Source: an uncultured Sporosarcina sp.
Lineage (GTDB): Bacteria; Bacillota; Bacilli; Bacillales_A; Planococcaceae
DNA: 64,000 nucleotides
Direction of reading: 5' to 3'
NCBI GenBank assembly: GCA_948469885.1
Contig: CAOKMT010000006.1
Coordinates: 41,643 to 105,642 of the forward strand
Shown: positions 39,340-53,728 of the stretch, piece after piece
How positions within the stretch are numbered: the stretch's first letter is position 1
Layout of the letters: each line of letters starts with the position of its first letter
Position numbers and translations under genes: made by a program
Notes under the pieces: generated by a model
What the model was told of the DNA's origin: nothing
Database searches by the model: none
Seen by the model: only the letters and a program-made list of their open reading frames with translations

Positions 39340-39404
39340 GGTTCCAACCTTTTCGGAGTCTTCGCCTGGTTATAAGGCTGGACAGCGAAGCGGGAACCAC
39401 TCCG
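39340..39404 (+). ncRNA. Candidate pseudoknotted RNA in the atp leader
   Basis: Three perfect 6-bp helices: GGTTCC (39340-39345) with GGAACC (39393-39398); CGGAGT (39354-39359) with ACTCCG (39399-39404); CTTCGC (39360-39365) with GCGAAG (39385-39390). The first two cross, giving a compact pseudoknot whose helices abut. I do not recognise it as a named riboswitch. Confidence 0.45.
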
Positions 39405-39464
39405 CACATCCCAATATAATCGTTGCATCCAAAATAGAAACATGAAGCAGGAGAATAAACCAAT

Positions 39465-39836
39465 ATGCAGACATTACAGGAAATCCATAGCAGACAGCGA
39501 AGGGCTCTCTTTTTTTTGCTCGCGTTATTCGTCCTCGGTTGGGGGTTTACTGAATGGAAGACGGTTTTTGCCGGACTAATATTAGGTTCTTTGTTTGGAT
39601 TGTATAATTTTTGGATACTTGTTCGTAGGCATGAGCGACTTGAACATGCGATTGCGACAGGTAGAAAACGAGGATCACTTGGTACTGTGTGGCGTTTCGC
39701 ATCTGGTATTGCGGCAGCGGCAATTGCGACTGCGATGCCGGAGCAGTTCGACCTGATCAGTACGGTCATTGGTTTCGCTATACCGTATGTTCTTCTCTTG
39801 GGGGACAGGATCATTTACCACGTAAGACAGCAGTAA
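39465..39836 (+). CDS. atpI: ATP synthase subunit I
   Basis: 123 residues with about four membrane spans in two hairpins (residues 14-50 and 80-120). AtpI proteins assist assembly of the c-ring or magnesium uptake; they are poorly conserved, so identification rests on size, topology and position as first gene of the atp operon. An AGCAGGAG site lies upstream of ATG 39465. Confidence 0.85.
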   Translation: MQTLQEIHSRQRRALFFLLALFVLGWGFTEWKTVFAGLILGSLFGLYNFWILVRRHERLEHAIATGRKRGSLGTVWRFASGIAAAAIATAMPEQFDLISTVIGFAIPYVLLLGDRIIYHVRQQ

Positions 39837-39877
39837 AGTTTTTTCGGGCAAGCACAGAGCCTTTTGGAAAAACTTAA

Positions 39878-40615
<738 letters not shown>

Positions 40616-40656
40616 TAAACATATATAACCCGAAATTAGGGGAACAAAACAAATAA

Positions 40657-40908
<252 letters not shown>

Positions 40909-40922
40909 TTATATGAAATAAT

Positions 40923-40990
40923 AAGAGGAATTAAACTATATTCCTCTTTTTATAATGACGAATATTGAATTATGATTTTTCATTATAAAA
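40923..40990 (+). terminator. Leaky terminator with an overlapping alternative hairpin between atpE and atpF
   Basis: AAGAGGAAT (40923-40931)/ATTCCTCTT (40940-40948) plus T run is a terminator in mid-operon. A second hairpin, TTTTATAATGA (40948-40958)/TCATTATAAAA (40980-40990), 11 bp perfect, uses the same T run, so the two compete. The atpE-atpF gap is about 195 bases. Confidence 0.6.
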
Positions 40991-41025
40991 GTTATTGTAC
41001 AATTTTTGAAGTGGAAATAAATTAA

Positions 41026-42194
<1,169 letters not shown>

Positions 42195-42207
42195 ATCAGA
42201 AATTTGA

Positions 42208-43728
<1,521 letters not shown>

Positions 43729-43806
43729 TAGACGGATTCGTTCAAATGCCGGAAGTGATCCTCGTTGATCACGAAGGCATAACAAAAACAAGAAGGTGGT
43801 GAATGA

Positions 43807-44664
<858 letters not shown>

Positions 44665-44754
44665 AAGATCGGTCTCTGTTTTTCGATTGGAAAAATGACT
44701 TGATTCTGCTTTGGGAACACAAACTCGCTACTGGTTATATAGATTAAGCTATGA

Positions 44755-46191
<1,437 letters not shown>

Positions 46192-46250
46192 CGTTAGCTG
46201 AACCATTACTATTTTAGCCGGACTCAAATCCCTGTCGGATCAAATAAAAA

Positions 46251-46372
46251 CGCCCGGCGGTTACCCCGGATTTTTTCAGGGGAGTTATCGAGTTTGCTCG
46301 TTAAAAATTTGGATGCAACAAGTTGCTCAAAAACTTGTTGCGTCGCTTACAAATACGTCTTGGCGTATTTGA
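46251..46372 (+). repeat. Multi-hairpin module X, copy 3, inside the atp operon
   Basis: CCCGGCGGTTAC, GATTTTTTCAGGGGAGTTA, then AAAAATTTGGATGCAA and GGCGTATTTGATC follow the order of module X copy 1. Internal hairpins: CGAGtttgCTCG, CAACAAGTT/AACTTGTTG, AAATACG/CGTATTT. No palindromic element of the A-D type adjoins it here. Confidence 0.6.
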
Positions 46373-46397
46373 TCAGAAGGGATCAGGAGGGGAAAAA

Positions 46398-46799
46398 ATG
46401 AATACATTACAAGTCAATATCGTCACTCCCGATGGCCCTGTGGTCCAAACGGAAGCAAGTATGATTATCGCGACGACTGAAGCCGGCGAAATAGGAATTC
46501 TTCCCGGCCACATCGCGATGGTTGCGCCGCTTCAAATCGGAGGACTTCGTATTACAAAAAATGACTCAACTGAAGTGGTCGCTGTTCACGGCGGTTTCAT
46601 AGAAGTTCGTCCTGAAGTCGTTACCGTGCTTGCACAAAGTGCAGAAACGGCTGCGACGATCGATATTGCACGTGCCAAAGAGGCCGCAAAACGTGCAGAG
46701 GCAGAACTTCAATCAAAACAGGATGCCGCTGAGTTACAAAAAGTGGAACTTGATTTGAAACGCGCTATGAATAGAATTAGCGTTTACGAAGGTAGGTAA
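46398..46799 (+). CDS. atpC: ATP synthase subunit epsilon
   Basis: 133 residues: N-terminal beta sandwich (MNTLQVNIVTPDGPVVQTEAS, GEIGILPGHIAMVAPL) and C-terminal helical hairpin rich in Ala/Lys/Glu. It couples rotor to c-ring and can inhibit ATP hydrolysis. ATG 46398 follows CAGGAGGGG; the longer frame from 46323 runs through the inserted repeat and is not part of the gene. Confidence 0.94.
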   Translation: MNTLQVNIVTPDGPVVQTEASMIIATTEAGEIGILPGHIAMVAPLQIGGLRITKNDSTEVVAVHGGFIEVRPEVVTVLAQSAETAATIDIARAKEAAKRAEAELQSKQDAAELQKVELDLKRAMNRISVYEGR

Positions 46800-46899
46800 C
46801 CACTATATATATTGAATTTATCACTGTCCAGAGGTGAGAAGCCAAGGCACGGTGTTTAAAGAAATTTAATACTTATATAGTAATCAGAATTGATGAGAC

Positions 46900-46939
46900 T
46901 ACGGACAGAGAGAATCGTTTCTTCTGTCCGTCTTTTTTT
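46900..46939 (+). terminator. Intrinsic terminator of the atp operon
   Basis: ACGGACAGA pairs with TCTGTCCGT, followed by CTTTTTTTA. Confidence 0.85.
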
Positions 46940-46974
46940 AGCTTTCTTTAATTTGTTTGGAAGGAGCGAAGTAG

Positions 46975-47211
46975 ATGGATAGCATGTTTGCCTTTCAACC
47001 ATTACTTGCGATCATTTCCCACATATTTTTTATCGGTGTTGCTTTTTATGCATTGCAGGCGCTCATGCCAGAAAAAATCATCCGTAAAAATCGGGTATTC
47101 CAAGCGCAACTGCTATTTATTTTTTTAAGTATTTTTCTCGGAACTTCCGTATCAAATTTCTTTCTTGAGATATCCTATTGGTCAGGAAGGTTACCGATGA
47201 TGTTTCGATAA
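46975..47211 (+). CDS. ywzB: DUF1146 membrane protein YwzB
   Basis: 78 residues, two membrane spans (about 8-30 and 42-66) with the DUF1146 middle segment FYALQALMPEKIIRKNRVFQAQLLF (conserved part quoted in pieces: ALMPEKIIRKN). Function unknown. It lies between the atp operon and murAA, as ywzB does in B. subtilis. TTGGAAGGAGCG precedes ATG 46975. Confidence 0.85.
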   Translation: MDSMFAFQPLLAIISHIFFIGVAFYALQALMPEKIIRKNRVFQAQLLFIFLSIFLGTSVSNFFLEISYWSGRLPMMFR

Positions 47212-47246
47212 TAATCGACAACTTTAGATTTGAAAAAGCGATACTC

Positions 47247-47317
47247 GCTATCGCCGTATGTATAAAAATGTATGGACGACGAAATTTGAAGAAGATCGCT
47301 GTACATACGGCGATGGC
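47247..47317. repeat. Long perfect inverted repeat downstream of ywzB
   Basis: ATCGCCGTATGTA (47250-47262) and TACATACGGCGAT (47302-47314) are exact inverse partners; three more pairs (one G-T) extend the stem to 16 bp around a 39-base spacer. The rest of the 377-base ywzB-murAA gap shows only GAAGTGGGGAACT-like similarity to elements A-D near 47363. Confidence 0.6.
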
Positions 47318-47588
47318 ATGTAGCTTGCTAGAAGTTTTCAACTGGGACGTTTGGCGCTACTTTAAGTGGGGAACTAACTTTTTATAGGCGCGCCCAACGT
47401 GACACGGAACACCAAAAGAGTACATAAGATAGACTATGTCATGCCAGGAAATGTAGGTCGCATGCAGCTTGTCAATTGTGTGGAAACGCTGTAAAATAGG
47501 ACTTGTTTTGTGTATGTAAAGCAATCATTGAAAATCGATAAATTACTGAAAATTGTCTGGATACAACTTAGAGTCGGAGGGGCTACTA

Positions 47589-48887
47589 ATGGATAAGATT
47601 ATTATAAATGGTGGGCACATGTTAAAAGGGAATGTCCGTGTCGAGGGTGCTAAAAACGCGGTATTACCTGTGCTTGCTGCTGCTTTACTGGCGACGGAAG
47701 GGGTTAACGTCATTCGGGATGTTCCGAATCTGTCGGATGTGGGAACGATCAGTGAAGTATTGAAAAGTTTAAATGCGAAAGTGAATGCGGTGCCGGCGCA
47801 AAACGAAGTGATCATCGATTCGTCGGATACATTGTCAAGTGAGGCGCAATTTGAATATGTAAGAAAAATGCGTGCGTCCATCCTCGTAATGGGACCATTG
47901 CTCGCGCGAAATGGTTTTGCACGCGTAGCAATGCCCGGTGGCTGTGCGATTGGGTCACGACCAATCGACCAGCATTTGAAAGGCTTCGAAGCGATGGGTG
48001 CAGAAATTACGTTCGGCCACGGCCATGTTGAAGCCAAAGCAAAGGATGGCCTAAAAGGTGCGAAAATATACTTAGATTTCCCAAGTGTCGGCGCAACGGA
48101 AAATATTATGACGGCTGCCGCACTTGCAAAAGGCACGACGATCATTGAAAATGCGGCAAAAGAACCCGAAATCGTTGACCTGGCAAACTTCATTAACGAA
48201 ATGGGGGGGAAAGTCGTCGGTGCAGGAACAGACACGGTTCGAATCGAAGGTGTCTCGAAATTATACGGTACAACACATCATATTATTCCTGACCGGATTG
48301 AAACGGGAACTTTCATGGTTGCAGCTGCGATTACAGGCGGCGATGTGATCATTGAAAATGCAGTTCCTGAACATAACGCTGCCCTCATATCGAAAATGGG
48401 TGAGATGGGCGTTTCGATTACGGAGTTGGATGAAGGCGTTCGTGTCCATGTAGAGGGACCATTGAAATCGGTTGACATGAAAACGATGCCGCACCCGGGA
48501 TTCCCGACGGATATGCAATCACAAATGATGGCATTGATGCTAACGGCGACAGGCACAGGCGTCATTACGGAAACTGTTTTTGAAAACCGCTTTATGCATG
48601 TCGAAGAATTTCGTCGCATGAACGGGAACGTGAAAATAGAAGGAAGATCGGTCATCTTAGAAGGGCCATCCGAGCTACAAGGGGCTGAAGTGTCTGCGAC
48701 AGACCTACGTGCGGCAGCTGCCCTTATCTTGGCAGGGCTCGTTGCAGAAGGCGTGACACGGGTCACAGAGCTATCGCATCTTGACCGCGGCTATGTAAAC
48801 TTCCACCAGAAGCTTGCGGCCCTCGGAGCGGATATCGTTAGAGTTTCTCCTGAAGAAGAAAAATCGAAAAAAGAACAAATGGCATAA
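47589..48887 (+). CDS. murAA: UDP-GlcNAc 1-carboxyvinyltransferase, main paralogue
   Basis: 432 residues. Active-site Cys in [15 protein letters not shown] and catalytic Asp in [11 protein letters not shown]. In B. subtilis murAA at this position is essential and is degraded by ClpCP. CGGAGGGG lies seven bases before ATG 47589; the frame from 47553 has no site. The paralogue at 19.2 kb differs markedly in sequence, so the duplication is old. Confidence 0.94.
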   Translation: MDKIIINGGHMLKGNVRVEGAKNAVLPVLAAALLATEGVNVIRDVPNLSDVGTISEVLKSLNAKVNAVPAQNEVIIDSSDTLSSEAQFEYVRKMRASILVMGPLLARNGFARVAMPGGCAIGSRPIDQHLKGFEAMGAEITFGHGHVEAKAKDGLKGAKIYLDFPSVGATENIMTAAALAKGTTIIENAAKEPEIVDLANFINEMGGKVVGAGTDTVRIEGVSKLYGTTHHIIPDRIETGTFMVAAAITGGDVIIENAVPEHNAALISKMGEMGVSITELDEGVRVHVEGPLKSVDMKTMPHPGFPTDMQSQMMALMLTATGTGVITETVFENRFMHVEEFRRMNGNVKIEGRSVILEGPSELQGAEVSATDLRAAAALILAGLVAEGVTRVTELSHLDRGYVNFHQKLAALGADIVRVSPEEEKSKKEQMA

Positions 48888-48895
48888 CGCTATGT

Positions 48896-48942
48896 AAAGG
48901 TTATCGTTTGATGGACACATCCATCGATCGATAACCTTTTTG
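48896..48942 (+). terminator. Intrinsic terminator after murAA
   Basis: AAAGGTTATCG pairs with CGATAACCTTT, T5 follows; an inner GGA/TCC and ATCGAT may extend the fold. Confidence 0.85.
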
Positions 48943-48992
48943 ATTGGAGCGGGCCATCTTGGTGGCAACGAAAGCGCAGTGAATGGGCGGAA
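48940..48992 (+). repeat. Dispersed TTGATTGGAGCG-type repeat, copy 2
   Basis: TTTGATTGGAGCGGGCC is shared with 34050-34062. TTGGAGCG, GTGGCAACG and ATGGGCG here end at 48951, 48970 and 48989, 19 bases apart, which may link it to the periodic arrays. Confidence 0.4.
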
Positions 48993-49065
48993 AAAAGACT
49001 GACAGTGCTGCCATCGATTTTTGTAAGAAGACACATAATGTTGATCCGACAACATATAATGCACT

Positions 49066-50022
49066 ATGAGAAAACTATGGATATGGATCAGTTTATTGTG
49101 CGCTATACTCTTGTTATTTTTCATTCCATTATTATTGTTGAAACCGACGAAGCTCGCTGAAAAGCCGCAGGAAGAAGCGGCGTTATGTCCTATTGACATA
49201 ACTGTCAGTGGAGTGGACAAGCCGTTGCCGCTTGAAACGTATGTACAAGGTGTCGTGGCGTCGGAAATGCCTGTTTCATTCCACGAAGAGGCATTGAAAG
49301 CCCAGGCGATCGCTGCGCGTACTTATGCGTTAAGGCAAACTGACAATGGGCAAAAGCCGATTGCCGCCGATGTCTCGGCTCAAGTATTTTCCACAGAGGC
49401 CGACCGGAAAAAGAAATGGGGAAAAGACTTCACGCGCAACGAACAGAAGATTAGCGCGGCAGTCGAGGCGACAGCGGGAGAAGTTGTTGTATACGGCGAG
49501 GAAATGATTTCTGCAATGTTTTTCTCAACTTCAAATGGCAAAACGGAAACTGCCCAAAATTTCAGCGGCAGCGATATTCCGTATTTACAAAGCGTGGAAA
49601 GTCCGGGGGAGGAGGACGTCGCTCCGTCATATGAAGAGAAGATGGAAATGCCCCTCAATAAATGGAATGAGGCACTCGGGGTGAATTGGAACGAAGAAAT
49701 GTTTGGCTCTTTACAACTCGTCCGGAATTCAACGGGCCGGGTGCAAAAAGTGATGACGACCGGTTTCGAAGCGACCGGCCGCGATATTAGGGAACAACTT
49801 GGACTGCGGTCTACCGACTTTGACATCGCCTTTGATGTGACCAACAATATTGTGCATATTACAACGCTCGGTTATGGGCACGGCGTCGGTATGAGCCAGT
49901 ACGGAGCTGAGGCATTTGCGCAAGAAGGATGGGCGGCTGAAGAAATTGTGAAACACTATTATACTGGCACTGAAATAAAAAAAATCACAAACTCAGATCC
50001 GCAATGTTTAAAAGCACCTTAA
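49066..50022 (+). CDS. spoIID: Stage II sporulation protein D
   Basis: 318 residues, one N-terminal membrane anchor (IWISLLCAILLLFFIPLLLL), then the SpoIID lytic transglycosylase domain: YVQGVVASEMPVSFHEEALKAQAIAARTYAL with the catalytic Glu, and GYGHGVGMSQYGA near the C terminus. It thins septal peptidoglycan during engulfment. No good ribosome site precedes ATG 49066, and a CATATAAT that resembles a SigE -10 lies only five bases upstream, so the transcript may be nearly leaderless or the promoter may be elsewhere. Confidence 0.93.
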   Translation: MRKLWIWISLLCAILLLFFIPLLLLKPTKLAEKPQEEAALCPIDITVSGVDKPLPLETYVQGVVASEMPVSFHEEALKAQAIAARTYALRQTDNGQKPIAADVSAQVFSTEADRKKKWGKDFTRNEQKISAAVEATAGEVVVYGEEMISAMFFSTSNGKTETAQNFSGSDIPYLQSVESPGEEDVAPSYEEKMEMPLNKWNEALGVNWNEEMFGSLQLVRNSTGRVQKVMTTGFEATGRDIREQLGLRSTDFDIAFDVTNNIVHITTLGYGHGVGMSQYGAEAFAQEGWAAEEIVKHYYTGTEIKKITNSDPQCLKAP

Positions 50023-50053
50023 TTTGCAAACAATAGCAATTGAGGTGATGACT

Positions 50054-50713
50054 ATGAGAGAAGAAAATAAGAATTCCCCTTCTCAAATGAATAAGCAAAA
50101 GAAAAATTGGTTTTGGCCAGCAGTTTATTCGGGTATCGCAATTGTCTTTGTCGGTATGATCTGGGGTTATAGTGCATTCATAAAGAACGATAGCCCGTCG
50201 CTGACAGACAGTGCGGCTGTCGATCAACAAGGCGACGCCGATTTGGTTGTGGAAACAAACGCACCAAAAGAAATGCTCAAATACCCATTTCCTGAAGCGC
50301 TTCTGGATAATGTCACAGTACTCCAGCCATTCTATGATATGGAAGCGGATGAAGCGATGCAGGAAGACGCACTACTTGTATTTAATCAGACCTATGTGAC
50401 AAACAGCGGTGTCTCGATTGCCGTTGACGGTGAACCATTCGAAGTCGTTGCAGCACGAAGCGGTGTAGTTGAAGAAGTCATTACGGACGTTTTCCAAGGT
50501 GACGAAGTCGTGATCACACATGCTGACGGGATGCAGACCGTTTACGGTTCGCTCACGGAAGTTGTCGTGAAAGAAGGCGATGAAGTGGAACAAGGGGATT
50601 CCCTTGCTACCGCGACACAAAACGAATGGAACCCTTCAGCAGGCGTCCATCTTCACTTTGAAGTGCTTGTAGACGGTGAAGCTGTCAATCCGGCATCTTA
50701 TTTAGGTTTTTAA
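50054..50713 (+). CDS. spoIIQ: Stage II sporulation protein Q
   Basis: 219 residues: basic N-terminal tail, one membrane span (WFWPAVYSGIAIVFVGMIWGY as a hydrophobic block near 25-45) and a degenerate M23/LytM domain. HLHFEV is retained but the partner HxxxD motif is replaced by SGVSIAVDG, so zinc hydrolase activity is unlikely, as in known SpoIIQ. It forms the forespore half of the SpoIIQ-SpoIIIAH channel. GAGGTGATG precedes ATG 50054; the frame start at 50024 has no site. Confidence 0.9.
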   Translation: MREENKNSPSQMNKQKKNWFWPAVYSGIAIVFVGMIWGYSAFIKNDSPSLTDSAAVDQQGDADLVVETNAPKEMLKYPFPEALLDNVTVLQPFYDMEADEAMQEDALLVFNQTYVTNSGVSIAVDGEPFEVVAARSGVVEEVITDVFQGDEVVITHADGMQTVYGSLTEVVVKEGDEVEQGDSLATATQNEWNPSAGVHLHFEVLVDGEAVNPASYLGF

Positions 50714-50796
50714 TTTGATTTAGCAATGGTTGTTGCGACGAGAGTAGAAGTTTTCCACTACTCTAAGTGGATCGATAGGCAGCGCAACAATCCCGA

Positions 50797-50828
50797 TGGC
50801 CACTCCGAATATGCTCGGGGTGGCTTTC
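50797..50828 (+). terminator. Probable terminator after spoIIQ
   Basis: GCCACTCCGA (50799-50808) pairs with TCGGGGTGGC (50815-50824), one G-T pair, then TTTCTC. Upstream, TTGTTGCG/CGCAACAA and GAGTAG/CTACTC (50730-50795) form another folded segment. Confidence 0.6.
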
Positions 50829-50966
50829 TCATTTACTATGCCCACTGGTCAATATAACATGCAATTTCCAGAATCTTAGCATAACTAACCTGAAACCTTC
50901 ATAACACTTTCATGTGCCGCATACACTTAAGGAAGATACGGAGCGCTGAGAGGAAAGGAAGAGGGC

Positions 50967-51236
50967 GTGCACGAGCATATACGGAGGCGATGCGTGCGCC
51001 TCGGGGAGTTGTTGCTGGAAACTGAAGTGACGGTGCGAGCATTGGCAAAGGCGACAGGATATTCAAAGAGCACAGTACACAAGGATTTAACGGAACGTTT
51101 GCCGAATGTAGATGCTGCGCTATCCGAGGACGTTGCGAAAATCCTCGCCTATCATAAATCGGTCAGGCATTTACGTGGAGGCGAGGCGACAAGGATCAAG
51201 TGGAAGAAAGAATTAGAAAAAACAGAAGAAGTATAA
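50967..51236 (+). CDS. spoIIID: Sporulation transcription factor SpoIIID
   Basis: 89 residues with helix-turn-helix VRALAKATGYSKSTVHKDLTERL and a basic C-terminal helix. In the mother cell it activates or represses many SigE genes and helps turn on sigK. GTG 50967 lies behind AGGAAAGGAAGAGGG. Between spoIIQ and mbl, as in many Bacillales. Confidence 0.94.
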   Translation: MHEHIRRRCVRLGELLLETEVTVRALAKATGYSKSTVHKDLTERLPNVDAALSEDVAKILAYHKSVRHLRGGEATRIKWKKELEKTEEV

Positions 51237-51246
51237 GTCATTAAAG

Positions 51247-51282
51247 CGGAGCTGCACTTGATTGGGCAGGCCGTTTTTTTTT
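51247..51282 (+). terminator. Intrinsic terminator after spoIIID
   Basis: CGG..CTGC pairs with GCAG.CCG, followed by nine T. Periodic array 2 begins about 40 bases later. Confidence 0.7.
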
Positions 51283-51323
51283 GTTCGGAAAATGGGTGGC
51301 TGGGTAAGAAGCGTGGTAGGTTG

Positions 51324-51660
51324 TCCAACCGGGTGGACGAGTAGTGCAACGTCCTCGGGTTATTCCAACGGCTCTGGTGTTTATTCCAACGTCTGCGCCG
51401 AGTCCTCCAACGGCGCCCTTGGTTGTTCCAACGAAAAGAGTGAGTAGTGCAACGTCCTCGGGTTAGTCCAACGGCTCCGGTGTTTATTCCAACGTCTGCC
51501 CCGAGTCCTCCAACGGCGTCCTTGGTAGTTCCAACGAAAAGCGTGAATAGTGCAACGTCCTCGGGTTAGTCCAACGCCTCCATAGTTTATTCCAACGTCC
51601 CTCACGCGTCCTCCAACGAATTCAGCAAGTATTCCAACACCGCCTTCATATCTTCCAACG
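51324..51660 (+). repeat. 21-base periodic array 2 (TCCAACG)
   Basis: TCCAACG or TGCAACG starts at 51324, 51345, 51364, 51385, 51406, 51427, 51448, 51467, 51488, 51509, 51530, 51551, 51570, 51591, 51612, 51633 and 51654. Steps are 21 bases except three of 19, each following a TGCAACG unit; this gives a 103-base higher-order repeat (51345, 51448, 51551). Several units are preceded by TTATT. It occupies most of the 626-base spoIIID-mbl gap; no credible gene is present. Confidence 0.92.
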
Positions 51661-51862
51661 AATCCTAACGCCGGTCATCATCGGCTTCGCGCTTTATCCC
51701 CCAACAAAACGCCGATTGCCAAAAAGCGACATTTAGTGTCAGCACTCTTGTAAATAGGTCTTAGGTGTGTTCATTTAAGTCGAACTATGGTAAAATTAAG
51801 CATTAAGAGTGTCTAATTACTTTAAAAATCCAATGGAGCAATTGGAAGGGGAAACATGAACA

Positions 51863-52840
51863 ATGCTTGCAAAAGATATCGGGATCGATCTCGGTACGGC
51901 GAACGTCCTAATCCATGTGAAAGGGAAAGGAATCGTATTGAATGAGCCGTCGGTCGTGGCCATTGACAAACAAAACAACAAAGTGCTTGCGGTGGGAGAA
52001 GAAGCATGGCGGATGGTTGGAAGGACGCCGGGAAATATTGTGGCGATCCGGCCATTGAAAGATGGCGTTATTGCGGATTTTGACATTACAGAAGCGATGC
52101 TACGTCATTTTATCAATAAACTGAATGTTAAAGGATTTTTATCAAAACCTCGAATACTAGTCTGTTGTCCGACGAATATTACGAGTGTCGAACAAAAAGC
52201 GATTCGAGAAGCGGCGGAAAAATCCGGTGGTAAAAAAGTGTTTTTGGAAGAAGAGCCAAAAGTATCCGCAATCGGTGCGGGTATGGATATATTCCAGCCA
52301 AGTGGGAATATGGTTGTCGATATTGGCGGCGGCACAACAGACGTCGCGGTATTGTCGATGGGGGATATTGTGACATCCCAGTCGATCAATGTAGCGGGTG
52401 ATTCATTTGATCATGAAATTATCCAATACATAAAAAAGCAATACAAATTGCTGATCGGAGAACGAACAGCTGAACAAATTAAATTCGAAGTAGGGACCGT
52501 CTTTCCAGGAGGACGTAAGGAACAAATGGATATCCGTGGACGTGACATGGTATCAGGACTTCCACGCACAATCACAGTTCACTCCGCCGAGATCGGAGAA
52601 GCATTGAAAGAATCCGTAACCCTCATCGTCCAATCCGCCAAAAATGTGCTTGAGAAAACGCCACCTGAGCTTTCAGCAGATATTATTGATCGCGGCGTAT
52701 TTTTAACGGGAGGCGGAGCGCTCATCCACGGTATTGACCAATTGCTGGCGGAAGAGTTGAAAGTGCCCGTATTCGTCTCCGATCATCCACTTGATTGTGT
52801 CGCGATCGGGACCGGTATCTTACTTGAAAATATGAAGTAA
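51863..52840 (+). CDS. mbl: MreB-family actin homologue Mbl
   Basis: 325 residues. Actin ATPase motifs IGIDLGTANVLIHVKGKG, VVDIGGGTTDVAVLSMG and FLTGGGALIHGID. It guides side-wall peptidoglycan synthesis. Context between spoIIID and flhO identifies it as Mbl rather than MreB. GGAAGGGG lies 11 bases before ATG 51863, a long spacing; ATG 51856 is out of frame. Confidence 0.93.
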   Translation: MLAKDIGIDLGTANVLIHVKGKGIVLNEPSVVAIDKQNNKVLAVGEEAWRMVGRTPGNIVAIRPLKDGVIADFDITEAMLRHFINKLNVKGFLSKPRILVCCPTNITSVEQKAIREAAEKSGGKKVFLEEEPKVSAIGAGMDIFQPSGNMVVDIGGGTTDVAVLSMGDIVTSQSINVAGDSFDHEIIQYIKKQYKLLIGERTAEQIKFEVGTVFPGGRKEQMDIRGRDMVSGLPRTITVHSAEIGEALKESVTLIVQSAKNVLEKTPPELSADIIDRGVFLTGGGALIHGIDQLLAEELKVPVFVSDHPLDCVAIGTGILLENMK

Positions 52841-52871
52841 AGTAATCAAGCTATAAAAAGGAGGTATGGAC

Positions 52872-53711
52872 ATGTTCCGCGGATTTCATACAGTCGCCTC
52901 CGGAATGATCGCGCAGCAACGGAGAACCGAGATGTTAACGAACAATTTGGCAAATGCCAATACACCCGGTTACAAAGCTGAACAATCGACAATCCGTTCA
53001 TTCCCGGAAATGTTCATGTCAAGTTTGGAGTCGGCACGTATACCGACCGAACAAAGTTTCAAATTAAATGGCCTGTCTCCAGTCGGAGGAATTTCCACAG
53101 GGGTCTACATGCAGGAAACATTGCCATCTTGGATCCAAGGACAATTGCGGGAGACTGGATTGACGACCGATATCGCACTCATTGACGGGCAATTGCCAAG
53201 AGATGAAGAGACCGGAATCCAAGGTGCTGTCTTTTTCACACTTGAACATGAAAACGGCACGGAACTTTATACGAAAAACGGTAATTTCGCGCGCTCTCCA
53301 AATGGTTACCTGACCAATCCGACAGGACATTATGTGCTCGACCAAAACGGTGAGCGAATCGCTTTGCCAAACGATGATTTCCAAGTGACGGAAACGGGTG
53401 TCATTACGGTGGACGGTAATGCCGTCGCGACACTAGGCATTTCATTTGCCCAACGACCCGATACACTGATGAAGCAAGACAATGGCTTATTTACGACAGC
53501 GGATGGTGAAAATCTTCAAGCAGCGGGAGAAAACGAAGCCGTCACTTTTTCAATGCAACAAGGATTCTTGGAAGGATCGAATGTTGATGCCGGGCGGACG
53601 ATGACCGACATGCTAACGGCGTACAGAGCTTTTGAAGCGAACCAAAAAGTGCTTCAGGCATATGACCGGAGCATGGAAAAAGCGGTAACGGAAATCGGCC
53701 GTGTCAACTAA
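52872..53711 (+). CDS. flhO: Flagellar hook-basal body protein FlhO
   Basis: 279 residues, FlgE/F/G-type rod protein. N-terminal LTNNLANANTPGYKAEQ and C-terminal MLTAYRAFEANQKVLQAYD are the paired helices forming the rod coiled coil. AAGGAGGT is seven bases before ATG 52872; ATG 52866 is too close. Adjacent paralogue flhP follows by 17 bases; mbl-flhO-flhP order matches B. subtilis. Confidence 0.93.
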   Translation: MFRGFHTVASGMIAQQRRTEMLTNNLANANTPGYKAEQSTIRSFPEMFMSSLESARIPTEQSFKLNGLSPVGGISTGVYMQETLPSWIQGQLRETGLTTDIALIDGQLPRDEETGIQGAVFFTLEHENGTELYTKNGNFARSPNGYLTNPTGHYVLDQNGERIALPNDDFQVTETGVITVDGNAVATLGISFAQRPDTLMKQDNGLFTTADGENLQAAGENEAVTFSMQQGFLEGSNVDAGRTMTDMLTAYRAFEANQKVLQAYDRSMEKAVTEIGRVN

Positions 53712-53728
53712 TAAAGGAGAACGAGACA

